Positions 1 through 11,764 of a stretch of 64,000 bases of DNA are shown here, piece after piece. Position 1 is the stretch's first letter, and the number at the start of each line of letters is the position of its first letter. The notes beneath the pieces are model-generated. The model ran no database searches, had not been told where the DNA came from, and saw nothing but the letters and a program-made list of their open reading frames with translations. A program made the position numbers and the translations under genes. Origin of the DNA: Camelus bactrianus (taxonomy: Eukaryota; Chordata; Mammalia; Artiodactyla; Camelidae); assembly GCF_048773025.1 (NCBI RefSeq), contig NC_133559.1, positions 11,624,501-11,688,500 of the forward strand, written 5' to 3'.

Positions 1-76
1 TCAAATCACTGTGTATTTCCTGTCAGGGATCATGCTATTTGAGTGCCTGACTGACAGTTGTGTAGAACAGTAGCCA

Positions 77-236
77 AGGAGGGGAAGAGAATAGTTCAAG
101 TGGTAGAGCACTTACTTAGCATGCATGAGGTCCTAAGTTCAATCCCCAGTACCTCCTCTAAAAATAAGTAAACCTAATTACCTCCCTCCCAAATAAAATA
201 ATTAAATAATACAGTAATAAATTTAAAAAAAATAAA
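77..236 (+). repeat. Camelid tRNA-derived SINE
   Basis: A pol III A-box-like stretch (AGTTCAAGTGGTAGAGCA) is followed by a B-box-like TTCAATCCCCAGTACCTCC and an A/T-rich tail. This is the camelid vic-type SINE layout. The A box is diverged from the other copies in the window, which suggests an older insertion. Confidence 0.85.
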
Positions 237-905
237 GAACAGTAGACAAGATCACTGACAGCCCCAGAATGACTTTCCTGTTAAAGTGCTTTCCTATCTT
301 TTTTTAATAAGCATAAATAATAACTAGTTAGTTTGTTTCAGCTAAAAATTTTACTGGTTAAACTCCGCATCTTTGTTTAAACTCTTCATTTACACTTCTT
401 CTGAGGAACTCCCAACTCCAATCTAAGTCTTCCCACCTCCATCTAGTCAATTTCCTAGAACTTTCAGTTGTCTTTTTGTTGTTGTTGTTCCTTACCTCTT
501 TGTGTTTTTCAGTATTTTAATTTTTTCAAAGTATTACATATGTATGTATAGATATGAGATTTAAAATTCAACTAATAACATAAGACTTAAAAAATAGCCA
601 ACCTCTGCTCTACCCCAGAACTGCTGTGTTCCATATAGGAAACCTATGAATTCTTGGGTCTGTTTCTTATGATATTTCTTTGATATTTAGAAATAATGTA
701 TCTGGTTCTTTTTCTTGAGTTCAGACATCGATAATTGACTTCCTGCTATGGAAATTGGTATTTGGCTCTCTTATACTGTCCCCCACTTTGCCCTCCCCAA
801 CCCCACATGCCTCCTATAACCCCTTAACAACTCACAGACCTTTCCACACCCTACTGATACAGGAAAACAGATGTGGCGCATGAGAAGGGCTGTGTCCCAG
901 GTCTC

Positions 906-1480
906 AGTTGAGCCCCTGGGACGTGCCCCGCCAAGTGCGGGTCCTTGGCTTCACGCAGGAAAGAATTCAAGAGTGAGCCACAGTTGAGAGAAGGTAGATT
1001 TATTCAGAGAGATACATTGAAAGGCAAGAGAAAGGCCACAAGGTGTGGGGGCTGGGTGCTCAGATTAACAGTAGGTACACATTCCATAGACAGAATGCAG
1101 GCCATCTCCAAAGAGGGAGAGAATGAGAGAGGAGGCCGCAAGGAGCCCTGTTGCTGGTTTTTATGGGCTTGGTGGCTTCATATGCTAATAAGTGGAAGGA
1201 CCAGTCTAAGGGGAAGGGGCTGGGATTCCCAGGAAGCTGGCCATTTTCCACTCTTTGACCTTTTGTGGCTAGCCTTGGGATAGCCATGGTGCCTGTGGGC
1301 ATGTTATTCACCATGTTAATATATTACAATGGGCATACAATGAAGCTCAAGATCTACTAGAAGTTAAATCTCTCATCATCCTGAGCCTCAAGACCTACGG
1401 GGGGTTGAATCTTTCACCATTTTGATACTAATTGCTGTAGCATTCCTTGAATGGCTGGGGCCTGCCCCCTTGCTGTCTCA
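906..1480 (-). mobile_element. Solo ERV LTR, antisense (family shared with 2702-3282)
   Basis: Read on the minus strand, this 575-bp unit begins TGAGACAG, carries an AATAAA signal near its 3' part, and ends near GGGGCTCAAC. Its 3' 60 bases closely match the 3' part of the plus-strand element at 2702-3282, and the 5' ends also align. No gag, pol or env sequence adjoins it, so it reads as a solo LTR fossil. The Repbase name was not determined. Divergence from its partner looks substantial, implying an old insertion. Confidence 0.75.
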
Positions 1481-1728
1481 CTACCAGGATAGTTATGACA
1501 TAGCTTTTTGTTAAATTAATATTCAATATTTATGACAATATGTATTCACATTTGAGCCACATAGAGTATTATGATTCCACTTCCTAACAACTCTTTGTCT
1601 TTCCTGTAGTGGATAATCTCTTTTTTTCACCAATAAAACTTAATCTCAGTATGGTTAAACACATTAGACAATCAGGGAATCAAGCAATTCCACTTTTTCT
1701 ATGTCTCCAGAACTCTGCATTCTTCCTA

Positions 1729-2223
1729 TAGGGGTTCAGAATATGTCAGCCCCAAATATGCCACTTTGGCATATTAATTATTTTAAATTAAATGTAGTTG
1801 AGAAACAACTGGTGTTACAAGGACACTCTGATTCTCCTTTGTCCCCCTGAAAACAGATGAATCTCCCATGTGAAACATACCCTCCCTGGACCAGAATGGT
1901 AGAAGGTATCCTTATCACTAGAGATGAGGACTCTAGAGCCAAGAAGGCTATATAAGCAAAGCTTGTTACTTCTCCACCAGTTTACTATTCCAAGCCCAAA
2001 CCCCTTTGTCATGTCAATTCTCTACAGATTTATTGTTTCTTTGTCTAAGAGGTATAAAAGTTGGCTGTTTTGGTTATTTCTTTGAGTCTTATATTTTTAT
2101 GGGGCTCCCATATGTACTGAATTATATTTGTTTTTTTTACTCTTAACCTGTCTTATGTCAGTTTAATTATTAGACAATCCATAGAGCCTAGAGGTGAAGA
2201 AAGAAAAATTTTCCACCCCTGCA
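1729..2223 (+). mobile_element. ERVL-type LTR fragment
   Basis: A roughly 495-bp stretch starts near TGTCAGCCCC and ends near CCACCCCTGCA. It contains the typical run of TATAAAAG, a G/T-rich zone and a TAATTATTAGAC-like tail that I associate with ancient ERVL-class LTRs. No internal retroviral region is attached. The boundaries and family name are approximate. It lies between the two inverted LTRs at 906-1480 and 2702-3282. Confidence 0.5.
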
Positions 2224-2701
2224 CACCACTATCTGGACTGGATGCTCTCTGGTCCTGCCACACAGCTCTCTTTCCGAGACTTCTCCAATCCACTATCTGT
2301 AGAGTCCCTTCCCCTCTCTCATTTCCTGGATCTCTTGCCTTTCTCTTTCTTAGTTTACTACCTATACTAAAGTAGAGCACATCTTCCAGTAGCTTCCTGA
2401 GAAAGAGTATGTGGGAGGTAACTTTCTGATTCTGGGTTACCTGACAGTGTCTATCTTTTAATCTAAGCCCTGAATGTTAGTTTGAATGCTCATTGGTCTG
2501 ATTTATATAAAATTCCGAGCTGAAAATCATTCTACTCCAGAATCTATTTTCTTCTTGTTTCTAGTACTGCTGAAGTTTCATGCCACTCTGCCACCTAGTT
2601 TTTCGTCTGTGACTCTGATATGTGTTTTCCAACACCACCAAGCAATTGACTCGGTTCTGACACTGTCTACCTGGAGATAGCATCCAATCTCAAAGCTTAC
2701 A
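2224..2701. other. Unassigned intergenic sequence
   Basis: No gene, exon or repeat that I can name is visible here. Reading frames are short and unlike any known protein. Confidence 0.4.
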
Positions 2702-3282
2702 TGAGACAGGAAAGAAGGAGGCAGGACACAGCCATTAGGGGAATGACATAGCAGTTAACACCAAGATGGTGAAGAAGTCAACTCGCAATAGACCTGGAAG
2801 CCCAAGACTGCAGGAGATTTGACCTCCTGAGGACCTGGAGCTTCATTATAACTTCATAAAGTACCAGCATGGTGAATGACACACCCACAGTGTCAGACTG
2901 TTCCAGAGCTAACCATGAAAGGTCAAAGAGAGGACAATGGCCCAATTCTTGGGACTCCCCACCCCTTCCCCAGTAGTTGGAATAATGCTCTTATTTGTTA
3001 GCATATAAAAACTAGCAACACCATGCCTCACGGTCACTCTCTCTTGCCTTCTGAGACAGCCCACACCCTGTTTATGGAGTATCCACTCTTACTTTAAACT
3101 AAACACACAATTCTGCACCTCTTGGCCTTCCTCTTGCCTCCTGAGATGGCCTGCTCTCTGTCTATGGAGTGCACACCTTCTAAATAAATCTATTTTTACT
3201 CAACTATGGCTAACATGTGAATTCTTTCCTGTGCGAAGCCAAGGACCCTCACTTGGTGGAAGCACATCCTGGGGACTCAACA
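2702..3282 (+). mobile_element. Solo ERV LTR, sense (partner of 906-1480)
   Basis: The unit begins TGAGACAG, has a TATA-like CATATAAAAA near 3002, an AATAAA signal near 3184, and ends CTCAACA. Start, middle and 3' end all align with the reverse complement of 906-1480. No internal retroviral sequence flanks it, so it is a solo LTR fossil. Confidence 0.75.
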
Positions 3283-3326
3283 GAGACTAGGACATGGCCA
3301 TTCTCTTGTATTCCTTTTTCCTGTAT

Positions 3327-3960
3327 CATAAAGACTTAGTCCCACAAGACTGCCCCCACTTCAGACACCAATCACAAGTCTGAGTTATCTGTGCTTCTGA
3401 TCAACTGACTATAAATTGGAGGTTCCCACATTCCTCTCCTCAGATTTGGTTAATTTGCTAGAGCGGCTCACAGAACTCAAAAAAAAATTTACTTACATTT
3501 ATCAGTTTATTATAAAGAATAATAAAAAGGATACAGATGAATAGCCAGATGAAGAGGTATACATAGGGTGAAGTCTGGAATCGTTCCAAGCATTGTCTCT
3601 GTGGAATTGAAGTGTCACTCTCCCCATGTGTGGATGTGTTCACCAACCTGGAAGCTCATCAAATCGTGTTGTTTAAGAGCTTGTACAGTGTTTAATCTAC
3701 AGCCCCACTTCCCTCTTCCTAGAGGTCGGTGGGGAGGGGCTGAAAGCTCCAACTTTCTAATCACTTGGTCTCTCTGGTGACCAGCTCCATCCTGAGGCAC
3801 TTCATTAGCATAAACTCAGGTGGCTCAAAGGGACTCTTTAGGAATGACAAGAGACACTCCTATCATTACAAAACTCCGTGGTCTTCAAGAGTTTTGTGCC
3901 AGGAACCAGGGACAAATATCTTAACATATTTACTATAACACAGTGATCTATTTTTTCCCT
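3327..3960 (-). mobile_element. Old LTR-type repeat, antisense, probably ERVL class
   Basis: The stretch holds sequence I recognise from old dispersed LTR repeats, such as CTAGAGCGGCTCACAGAACTC near 3460 and TTCATTAGCATAAACTCAGG near 3804. Family assignment is from memory and approximate. No protein-coding remains are apparent. Confidence 0.4.
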
Positions 3961-4500
3961 CTGAAAGTTTTGAAAATCTTTTTTCTGTTCCTGGTCTTTT
4001 TTATTCACGATCTTGTGACTGGGTGTAGGCATTTTTCGTGTATTGTTCTGGGAATCAGATGAGCTCTTTGTGAAAGAGAAAACCACAGACCCAAAATAGT
4101 GTCACTTGTGCTAAAGTCCAAGACAAGAAATCTAGATTTAATATCTGACCCAGTTGCAGTTTTGAACTTCCCCAGGAACGTAGTCTTAATTAATCAGTCT
4201 AGAATTTTCTGTTCAGCTCCAATGAGATCACAAGTCCTCTCCATCTCCCCATCAAAGGAAGAAGTCATCTGCATGATAGGCCCTCACCTTCCTCCCCAAA
4301 AGTGATCCAGCCTGAAACAATTCTTTTGCTAAGGACTTCCTTGCTCACCCCTCCTTCTATAAAAATCTTTCATTTTGCACAACTCCTCAGAGTCCCCTTT
4401 CTATTTACAGATGGAATGCTGCCCTATTCAGAAATCACTGAGTAAATCCAATTACATCTTCAAATTTACTTGGTTGAATTTAACACTTTTCAATTTAGAA
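3961..4500. other. Unassigned intergenic sequence
   Basis: I see no exon or RNA gene here. The sequence is mildly AT-rich with no recognisable coding potential. Confidence 0.4.
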
Positions 4501-7500
4501 ACATATGTTCTTTAGCTCTAAGAAAAAAATGTATATTGTTTCTTTCTTAACTTCCTCTTTTCTGTTTTCTCTACTCTCTCTTTCTAGAACTTGTATAATT
4601 CAGATGTTGCGGTTGCTGGGCTGATTCTTTAACTGTCTTATCTTTTCTGTTTTATTTTCATCTCTGCCTTTTGCTCTGCTTTCTGAGTTCTTCAACATCA
4701 TTTTCCAAATTTTCCACTTTCTAAATTTATTTCTGTTATCATGTTTTTTTAATTTTCTAGAGCTGTTTCTTATTTTCTGGTTTTTCAGTTTTTATTTGGC
4801 ATTCTACTCCTGGCTCTATTTTTTAAGGTTTTACTTTATTTTTTCTTTCAGTTTTGAGATATCATTGGCATACAGCCCTGCATAATTTTACGGAGTACAC
4901 CATAATGATTTGACTTACCTACATCATGAAATGATTATCACAATAAGTGTAGTGAATATCCATCAACACATATAGATACAAAATTAAAGAAATAGAAAAA
5001 AAAAACTTTTTCTAGTGATGAGAACTCTTAGGATTTACTTTACTCTCAACTATTTTTACATATAACATACAGCAGTGTTAATTGTATTTGTCATGTTGTA
5101 CATTACACCCCTAGTACTAGTTTTTCTTCTAGTTGGAAGTTTGTACCTTTTAACCACCTTCATCCAATTCCCCCTCCCCATATCCTACAGCCTCTGGTGA
5201 CCACAAATCTGATCTCGTTTTCTATAAGCTTGTGTGTTTGTTTCTTTTTGGAGTATAATTGACCTATAAAACTATGTTAGTTCCTATTACACAACATTGC
5301 TGATTTGGTATTTCTATACATTTCAAAATGATCACTATGATAAGTCTAGTTATGATATGTCACTATAAAAAGATATTACACAGTTATTAACTATATTCCC
5401 CACACTCTACATAGCTAGCTAGCTATTTATGATTCCTTTAAGTTGCTGGTCTCTTAAATTCACATGTAACTTAACCGGCCTGAGTTTCTATACCCCACCC
5501 CACATTTACAGTTTTTGACATCATGTTTTACATCTTTTTGTTTTGTGTAACCCTTAACTACTTATTGCAGGAACAGATGATTTCACTACTTTTGCCTTTT
5601 CCCCTTTCTACTAGCTTTATACATGGCTGATTTACTAATTTTACTGTATAGTTGCCTTTACCAATGAGATTTTTCCTTTCATAATTTTCAAGTTTCTAGT
5701 TGTAGCCTTTTCTTTTTCACTTGGAGAAGTTCCATTAACACTTCTTGTAAAGCTGGTTTGATGGTGCTAAACTCTCTTAGCTTTTGCCTTCCTGTAAAAC
5801 TTTTGATTTCTCCATCAAATCGGACTGAAAGCCTTACTACGCAGAGTATTCTTGGTTGTTAAGTTTTCCCTTTCATCACTTTAAGAATATCGGGTTGCGC
5901 CCCACTGACCTAGAGTTTCTTCTTAAAAGTCAGCTGATAGCCTCATGGAAGTTTCCTCTTTCGCAACTTGTTGCTTTCCCTTGCTGCTTTTAATATTCTC
6001 TTTCTCTTTAACTTTTGACATTTTAATTACAAATGTATCTTGGTGTGGTCCTCTTTGGGTTGATCCTGTCTGGAACTCTCTGTGTTTCCTGGAGCAGGAT
6101 GTCTGTTTCCTTTCCCAGGTTAAGTAAGTTTTCAGCTATTACAACTTCAAATATGTTCTCAGCCCCTTTCTCTTTATCTTCTCCTTCTGGGACTTCTATA
6201 ATGTGAATTTTATTATGCTAGGTATTGTCCTAGAGGTCTCAAACTGTCCTCTTTTTTTTTTTTTTTTTTTAATTTTTTCTGTTCTGCTTCAATGATTTCC
6301 ATTACCCTGCCTTCCAGCTCACTGATCTGTTCCTCTGTATCATTGAATCTACTGTTGATTCCTTTTAGTGTATTTTTCAATTCAGTTATTGTATTTTTCA
6401 TCTCTGTTTGGTTCTTAATATTTTCTAACTCTTTGTTAAAAACTTTTAACTTCTCACTGTTTATCCATTCTTCTCCTGAGTTGTTTGCTCATCTTTCAAA
6501 TCATTACCTTGGACTCTATCAGGTAGATTGCTCGCCTCCACTTCACTTAGTCCTTCTGGAGTTTTACCTTGTCCCTTCATTTCGGACTTATTTCTCTGTT
6601 ACCTCATTTTGTTTCGTTTGCTGTCTTTATTTCTATGTATCTAGGGATTGGTTACATTTCCTGACCTTGGAGAAGTGGCCTTTGGTAGGAGATGTCCTGT
6701 GTGTCCCAGCAGCACACTCTCCTTTGGTCATCAGAGCTATATGCTTTAGAGTGCACCCTGTTTGGGCCCCGTGAGTCCTTATCTTGTGGCAGGCTGACTA
6801 CTGTGGGTGGTCTGATAGGTGTGGCTGGCCCCCAGTTGGCTGCCAGGCCTGTCTTGTGCAGAGGCTGCTGGCCACTGGTGGGCAGGTCTGGCCATGATGC
6901 TGCTGGCTCTGTAGTCCCAGGAGGCCCAGGGGCTAGTCCTGGCCCACTGGTGGGCAGAGCTGTGTTCTGAAGTGGGTAGTTATGGGGCCAGGGTTCCCAG
7001 ATCTAGTGTTGGTCTGCTAGTGAGTGGGGTTGGATCATGGGGCAACTGGCTAAGAGGTCCAAGGTGTCTCAAAGCTGGTATCAGCCTGCTGGTAGGTGAA
7101 ACCACGTCCTGGGACTAGTGCAGGTCACTGTGAGCAAATCCGGATCTCAGGGTCTCTGCCTGCAAGGCCCAGGAGGTCCCAAAGTTGATGTTTCAGCCTG
7201 CTGGCAGTTGGCGCTGAGGCCTAAGGGGTCCTGGTGCTAGTGCTTATCCACTGGTGGGTGAAGCTGGTCCAGGGCTAGTGCCAGCCCACTGGTGTGAGAG
7301 GCTGGGTCTTGGGACCTCAGGAGGAGGTGCCTGTGGGCTCACGAGGTCTTAAGGAAGCAGGCCTGCTGGTAGGTGGGGCTGTGTCACTCACTGCCCAGCT
7401 AGCTGCTTGGCATCCCAGTACTGCTGCCAACAGGCTGGTGGGCTAGGCCGGGTCCCAGTGCTAATAAGCTAGAGACAGGATTCCAAAATGGTGCTTGTCG

Positions 7501-8085
7501 GCACCAGTGCCCACGTGGTAGAACAAGTTACCCAAAACAGCTGCCACCAGTGTCCATGTCCCCAGGGTGACCTCCTGCCCCTCCAGGAGTTATGCTAGGT
7601 ATGACCCAGACTCCTTTCAAATGACTGCTTCTGCCCTTGGTCTCAGGCTGTGTGAGATCCTGTGTGTACCCTTTAAGAGCAGAGTTTCTATTTTCCACAG
7701 CTTTCTGGTTCTTCTTAAAGTAAGCCCTGATGGCCCTCAAAACCAAACATTCTCGGGGCACATCTTCTTGGTGCAGGAACCCTGGGCTACAGATCCTAAC
7801 ATGAGGCTCAGATCACTCACTCCTTGGGGAGAACATTTACAGTTATAATTATCCTCCCAGCTGTGGGTCGCCCACCCCAGGGGTGTGGGTCTTGACTATA
7901 CCCTGTCTCTGCCCCTCCTACCCATCTCATTGTGGCTCCTTCCTCGTATCTTTAGTTGCAGAAGATCTTTTCTGCTAGGCTTCTAGTTTTTCTCATCAAT
8001 AATTGCTCTGTAAATAGTTGTGATTTGGGTGTGCCTGTGGGAGGAGGTGAGCTCAGGGTCTTCCTACTCCACCATCTTCCATTCT
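4500..8085 (-). mobile_element. LINE-1 / HAL1-like element, antisense
   Basis: The minus strand reads as an L1-family element. Around 6401-6213 it encodes an ORF1-like coiled-coil peptide with the segments MKNTITELKNTLKGINSRF and ISELEGRVMEIIEAEQKK, characteristic of L1/HAL1 ORF1. The GC-rich, loosely repetitive 6.7-7.5 kb part (repeats of CTGGTGGG type) fits an L1 5' untranslated region. The 4.85-5.2 kb part resembles old L1 3' untranslated sequence. ORF2 (endonuclease and reverse transcriptase) seems to be absent, which is what defines HAL1 ('half-L1'). The exact ends are uncertain, and 4500-4840 may be a separate older L1 piece. The ORF1 frame is not continuous, so the element is inactive. 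Confidence 0.65.
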
Positions 8086-10389
8086 ATTCCTGTTTTTAAA
8101 TGCAATGTCTTCTCATACATTTCTAAGAATATTAAATATAGGTTTGGGGAGGGGGTTATTTCATTTTCTCTTGCTCCCTGCATTATCTCTCTCCAAAGTT
8201 CCTTTTTTTTTTTTTTTAAATGATTCCATTTATTTAGAGACTGTCTTTCATAATAGAACATATTTATCCTCAAATATTTTGTGATCCCAGCTGTCCATTT
8301 ATATTTTGGAATAAATCACTAACTTCTTGACTAGAAGCTTTGTGTGTAATGGGTTGTCAGTCCTCATTGTAAGTGAAATAGGAACCAAGGTAATCAACTG
8401 AGTCAAAAAAGAAGAAGAGAGGTTCAGGCTATCTCTCCCACCTGAATTATACTTTTGGTTGCATTGTTTGTATATGATTCAAACTCTAGATCAACCTTTT
8501 TAGCACTTCAGAGCAGCTCGCTGTCAGGACCTCCCAGAAAAGACTTCTTTTTAAAATTTCTTTCTTTTGCTAGCTGTTGATCATTCAAGGAAATTTAAGA
8601 TAAAGATTCCATTTTCTCCTTTTTATCAAAAGCAGAAAGAAAAAAACACACACACAATGGTATAGACCCCAGATTTTTATGAAATTTCCTGATAGTCTTC
8701 AAATCTTAAGGAAAATATTCTCAACTCTCATCTATTTAGTAATTCATTCATTTAAAAAATGATTGAAATATCTACTGTAAGCTAGGGATTCTATTACCCT
8801 TTTGGTTTACACTTGTGAACAAAACAGATACAGTTCTTATCCTCATAGGCTGAATGTCTTGTGGGGGGGAAGCAGACAACAAACAAGTAAATTAACAAAT
8901 AAATATATATTTACAAATAGTGATAATTTGACAAAAATCGAACAGGGTACAATGACTGTGAATAACAGGGAAGATCTACTTAAATAAGGTGGTCAAAAGG
9001 TTGCTCCCAGGAGATGAAATTTGAGTTGACTCTAGGCCCTCGGTGCCTATTCACTCGAATGTTAGCAAAAAGTAACATATATGCACAATATTTAATAATT
9101 TTATTAATTATGTTTTATTATAATATATTAATTATGTTTCAGACTTCAATTTTTCTTAAATGAATAAGCCCTCTTTTTTGTGAACATTTTAAAACACAAA
9201 TAAAGCACAAACAGATTATTTTAAACAGAAGTTACGTAGCAGTTTCTAGGTTGTTTTGAACTCAATTTGCAGATGAAATCAGTTTTATGCCTTAATCAGT
9301 ACAATGTCCCTCTCTCACTCACACCAGGAGGTCACACTCCTTTATCTCTGTGTAGACTTCCTTATCTCTGTGTCTCACAGGGTGACCTCCTTCTCACATT
9401 CCTCTTCTTGGCTTCTCCACATGTCAAGGTCAAATCTATTCAATATGCCAAGCTCCCAGGATCAAAAAGAGAAGAAATTCTTTCCTCAAGGAGCAGGGTA
9501 GGAAGGAGGCTGAATGAACAATGACCACAGGTTAGAAATAGGGTAAGAGGAAGAGGAGAAAAGAGACAGGAAGACAAGGAAACAGGGGAAGGAGTTTTTC
9601 AGGAAGAAAAGTCAGAGATGTGGGCTAGAGGACCCTTGAGGAAGCCAAATCTGGGGCTGGAGCTGAAATGTCCATCATTTCATCAGAGCTGGACAGGGAG
9701 GGAGAATGGGGATATCTGAAGACAATTATCCTGTTTCCTTGTGTCCTGTTACAGGCTGCTCCTTAAATACTTGTCAGATCCACATTTTGAACACCTATTA
9801 CATGCAAAGAAGGGTGAGCGTGGACTTTGTCACCTTTCAATGGAAGAGACAGACACACACACAAAGGCCATTATCCAGCAAGAGCAGTGCTCTGCTAAAG
9901 TCATTTACTAGGGATGGCTGCAATCTGTGATGATTGTAACTGAGTTCCCTGAGGGGTGGGAATTTATCTGGACCTCTTCTTCACTGATTTCATTGACTAG
10001 AACAACACAGGGCGCCTTTAAAATGCTCTGCTTATGAGTGAAGAGGTATCAGAATATTTATACCTTAGATAGCGGGCAGACATCAAAGGGTGTTAAGCAG
10101 AAAAGAAACACAAGCATTTCTTTCATTGAGAATTAGCCCCAAATCAGGAGAGCAATTGGGAAGGAAGAGGAATTAGGGGACCAGGCGAGGAAGATGTGAA
10201 GTGAGGCCCACGTGAGCAGTGGCAGGTAGCTGTGGGGAAGACAGAGCTCTAAATGACGTCCAGCTTTCTGCCTTTGGTGACAGGAAGAAAACAAGAGGGG
10301 TGGGAAGAGGCCTAGGCATGGGGCAACATCAGTCCTGAGAAAGATGGTGGGAATGAAAAATACTGCAAAACCGTATCAGTAAACAAAGA
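8086..10389. other. Intergenic or 3' flank region with L2-like remnants
   Basis: About 2.3 kb without a convincing exon. An L2-like stretch lies around 8790-9010, recognisable by the pattern 'AACAAAACAGATACAGTTCT'. A short CA run sits near 8646. This is the direction in which the missing transmembrane and tail exons of the minus-strand LY9-like gene should lie; I looked for a hydrophobic exon with a splice acceptor and found none I would defend. Confidence 0.4.
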
Positions 10390-10812
10390 ATGCTGAAGCC
10401 ATTAAGTCATCGGCCCAGTGAAAGCAAGCCTGCAGCCCAGCCTCTGCAGCCACTCACAATGGTGCACTCTGAGGGGACTCAGAATAAGACAGGACAAGAT
10501 ACTGGCCCTAGATAGCTAGGTGCTTGTCAAAGGAATGAATTCAATGAGCCCAAATGTTTGCTTCCTCCCATACCCAGAAAAGCACTAAATTCTTGAACTT
10601 GGGATACCTGGCTTTCTTTAGATAACAAGCAATCTTTTACTGTTCCAACAACCTGGTCTTTGTTGTAAAGCTCCTATATATCCTAGCTCCTCCCCTACCT
10701 CTTTGGAGCAGCCCGTCAGAGCTATCTGAGAGGCTGTCATCCTGGCTTGAGTCCTCCCGTCAAATAAAACATAACTCTCAACTTTTAGGCTGCACATTTA
10801 TTTCAGCCGACA
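10390..10812 (+). mobile_element. Solo ERV LTR
   Basis: A 423-bp unit starts TGCTGAAGCC and ends AGCCGACA. Promoter-like TATATATCC lies near 10675 and AATAAAACATAACTC near 10764, in the order expected of an LTR (U3, R, U5). A TGGTGACCC stretch follows immediately, reminiscent of a primer-binding site, but no retroviral protein sequence follows it. Ends are inferred from the TG...CA rule and family memory. Confidence 0.6.
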
Positions 10813-11497
10813 ATGGTGACCCATGAGCAGAAGTCCAGGAGAGGGCAGCACATGTGGCTGAGGAGAGCAGGTGGAGGAGAACAGAATTGAGGAGTAGCCA
10901 CTGACCTCAGTAATCAGAGTGCCACTGGGTGCAAACCAGCCACCAGGGGTTGAAGAGTTGACGAGGAACTGAAGACAGGGAGCAGAGCAACTGTCATGGA
11001 AGTTAGCCAAGAAGAAGAGAGGGACAGAATGTGTTTGGACTAAGGTGGTTTCCTGCCGTGGCCTGTAGAAACCAGGAGAGGCCACCCTTGCCTGCCAGAG
11101 GAACACAGTCTCAGCTACCATCCCAGGGCAGCTCTGGGTGAGGGGAGGGGCTGGGGCTTGTTGAGGACACAGGCAGCAAGGCCTGGGACCCCTCCTCCGT
11201 GGGCTCTGCAGGACTGAGTGGAGAGGGGGGAAGCACCTTTCCTCAGGGAGTCCCAGGAAAGAGCTGAATACCCAACTGAGTCTGCAGCTAGTCCAGGGGT
11301 CTGAGGCCAATGGACAGGAGGTGGACAGAGCAGGACGGTAGCTCCAGAGCCCACATCTCCTGCCACCCAGAGACACGCCCTGCTGCAAACTAATCCTGCC
11401 CTCCTTCTCTTCAGCTACTCCTAGAACCCTAAGGAAGACAGGCAAGGATGCTGAGAATCTGTCTGGGAGGGAGAGGTTCACAGAAGGAAGTCATTAC

Positions 11498-11764
11498 CTG
11501 AGCAGAGGGAGCTGGTAGGGATGGAGCTGGAGCTCTGGCTGACGGGGTTCTTGGCAGTACAGCGATAGCTGTCACTGACCCCAGACCTCCTGGAGACACT
11601 GAGGGTGGTCCCCCCATGTGACACAACTGCTCCCTGGCCGCGAGGGTCCCAGCTGTACTGAACATCCTCTCCAGCCTGGTCCAGCGAGCAGGCCAGGGTG
11701 ATGAAGCAGGTCCCATCCTTCATGATCTGAGAGCTGACCGTGATAGTGGGCTCCTGCAGCCTCT
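11498..11764 (-). CDS. LY9-like gene, exon 5 (second C2 domain)
   Basis: The 267-nt open exon begins ERLQEPTITVSSQ and ends SSLCSG before a GTAATG donor. Cysteines at GTCFITLAC and [10 protein letters not shown] give the SLAM-type C2 disulfide pattern. It is the last exon that can be assigned to this gene. Confidence 0.88.

Noticed and set aside
6292-6774. A 160-codon plus-strand frame
   Set aside because: It is the reverse strand of L1 ORF1 and is rich in F, S and L, as expected from antisense coiled-coil sequence.
10813-10830. A primer-binding-site-like TGGTGACCC after the LTR at 10390-10812
   Set aside because: The match is short, and no retroviral coding sequence follows, so a fuller provirus is not supported.
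10798-11481. A 227-codon open frame on the minus strand downstream of the LY9-like exons
   Set aside because: It overlaps the end of an LTR and has no Ig, transmembrane or ITSM features; its composition reads as a chance frame in GC-rich sequence.
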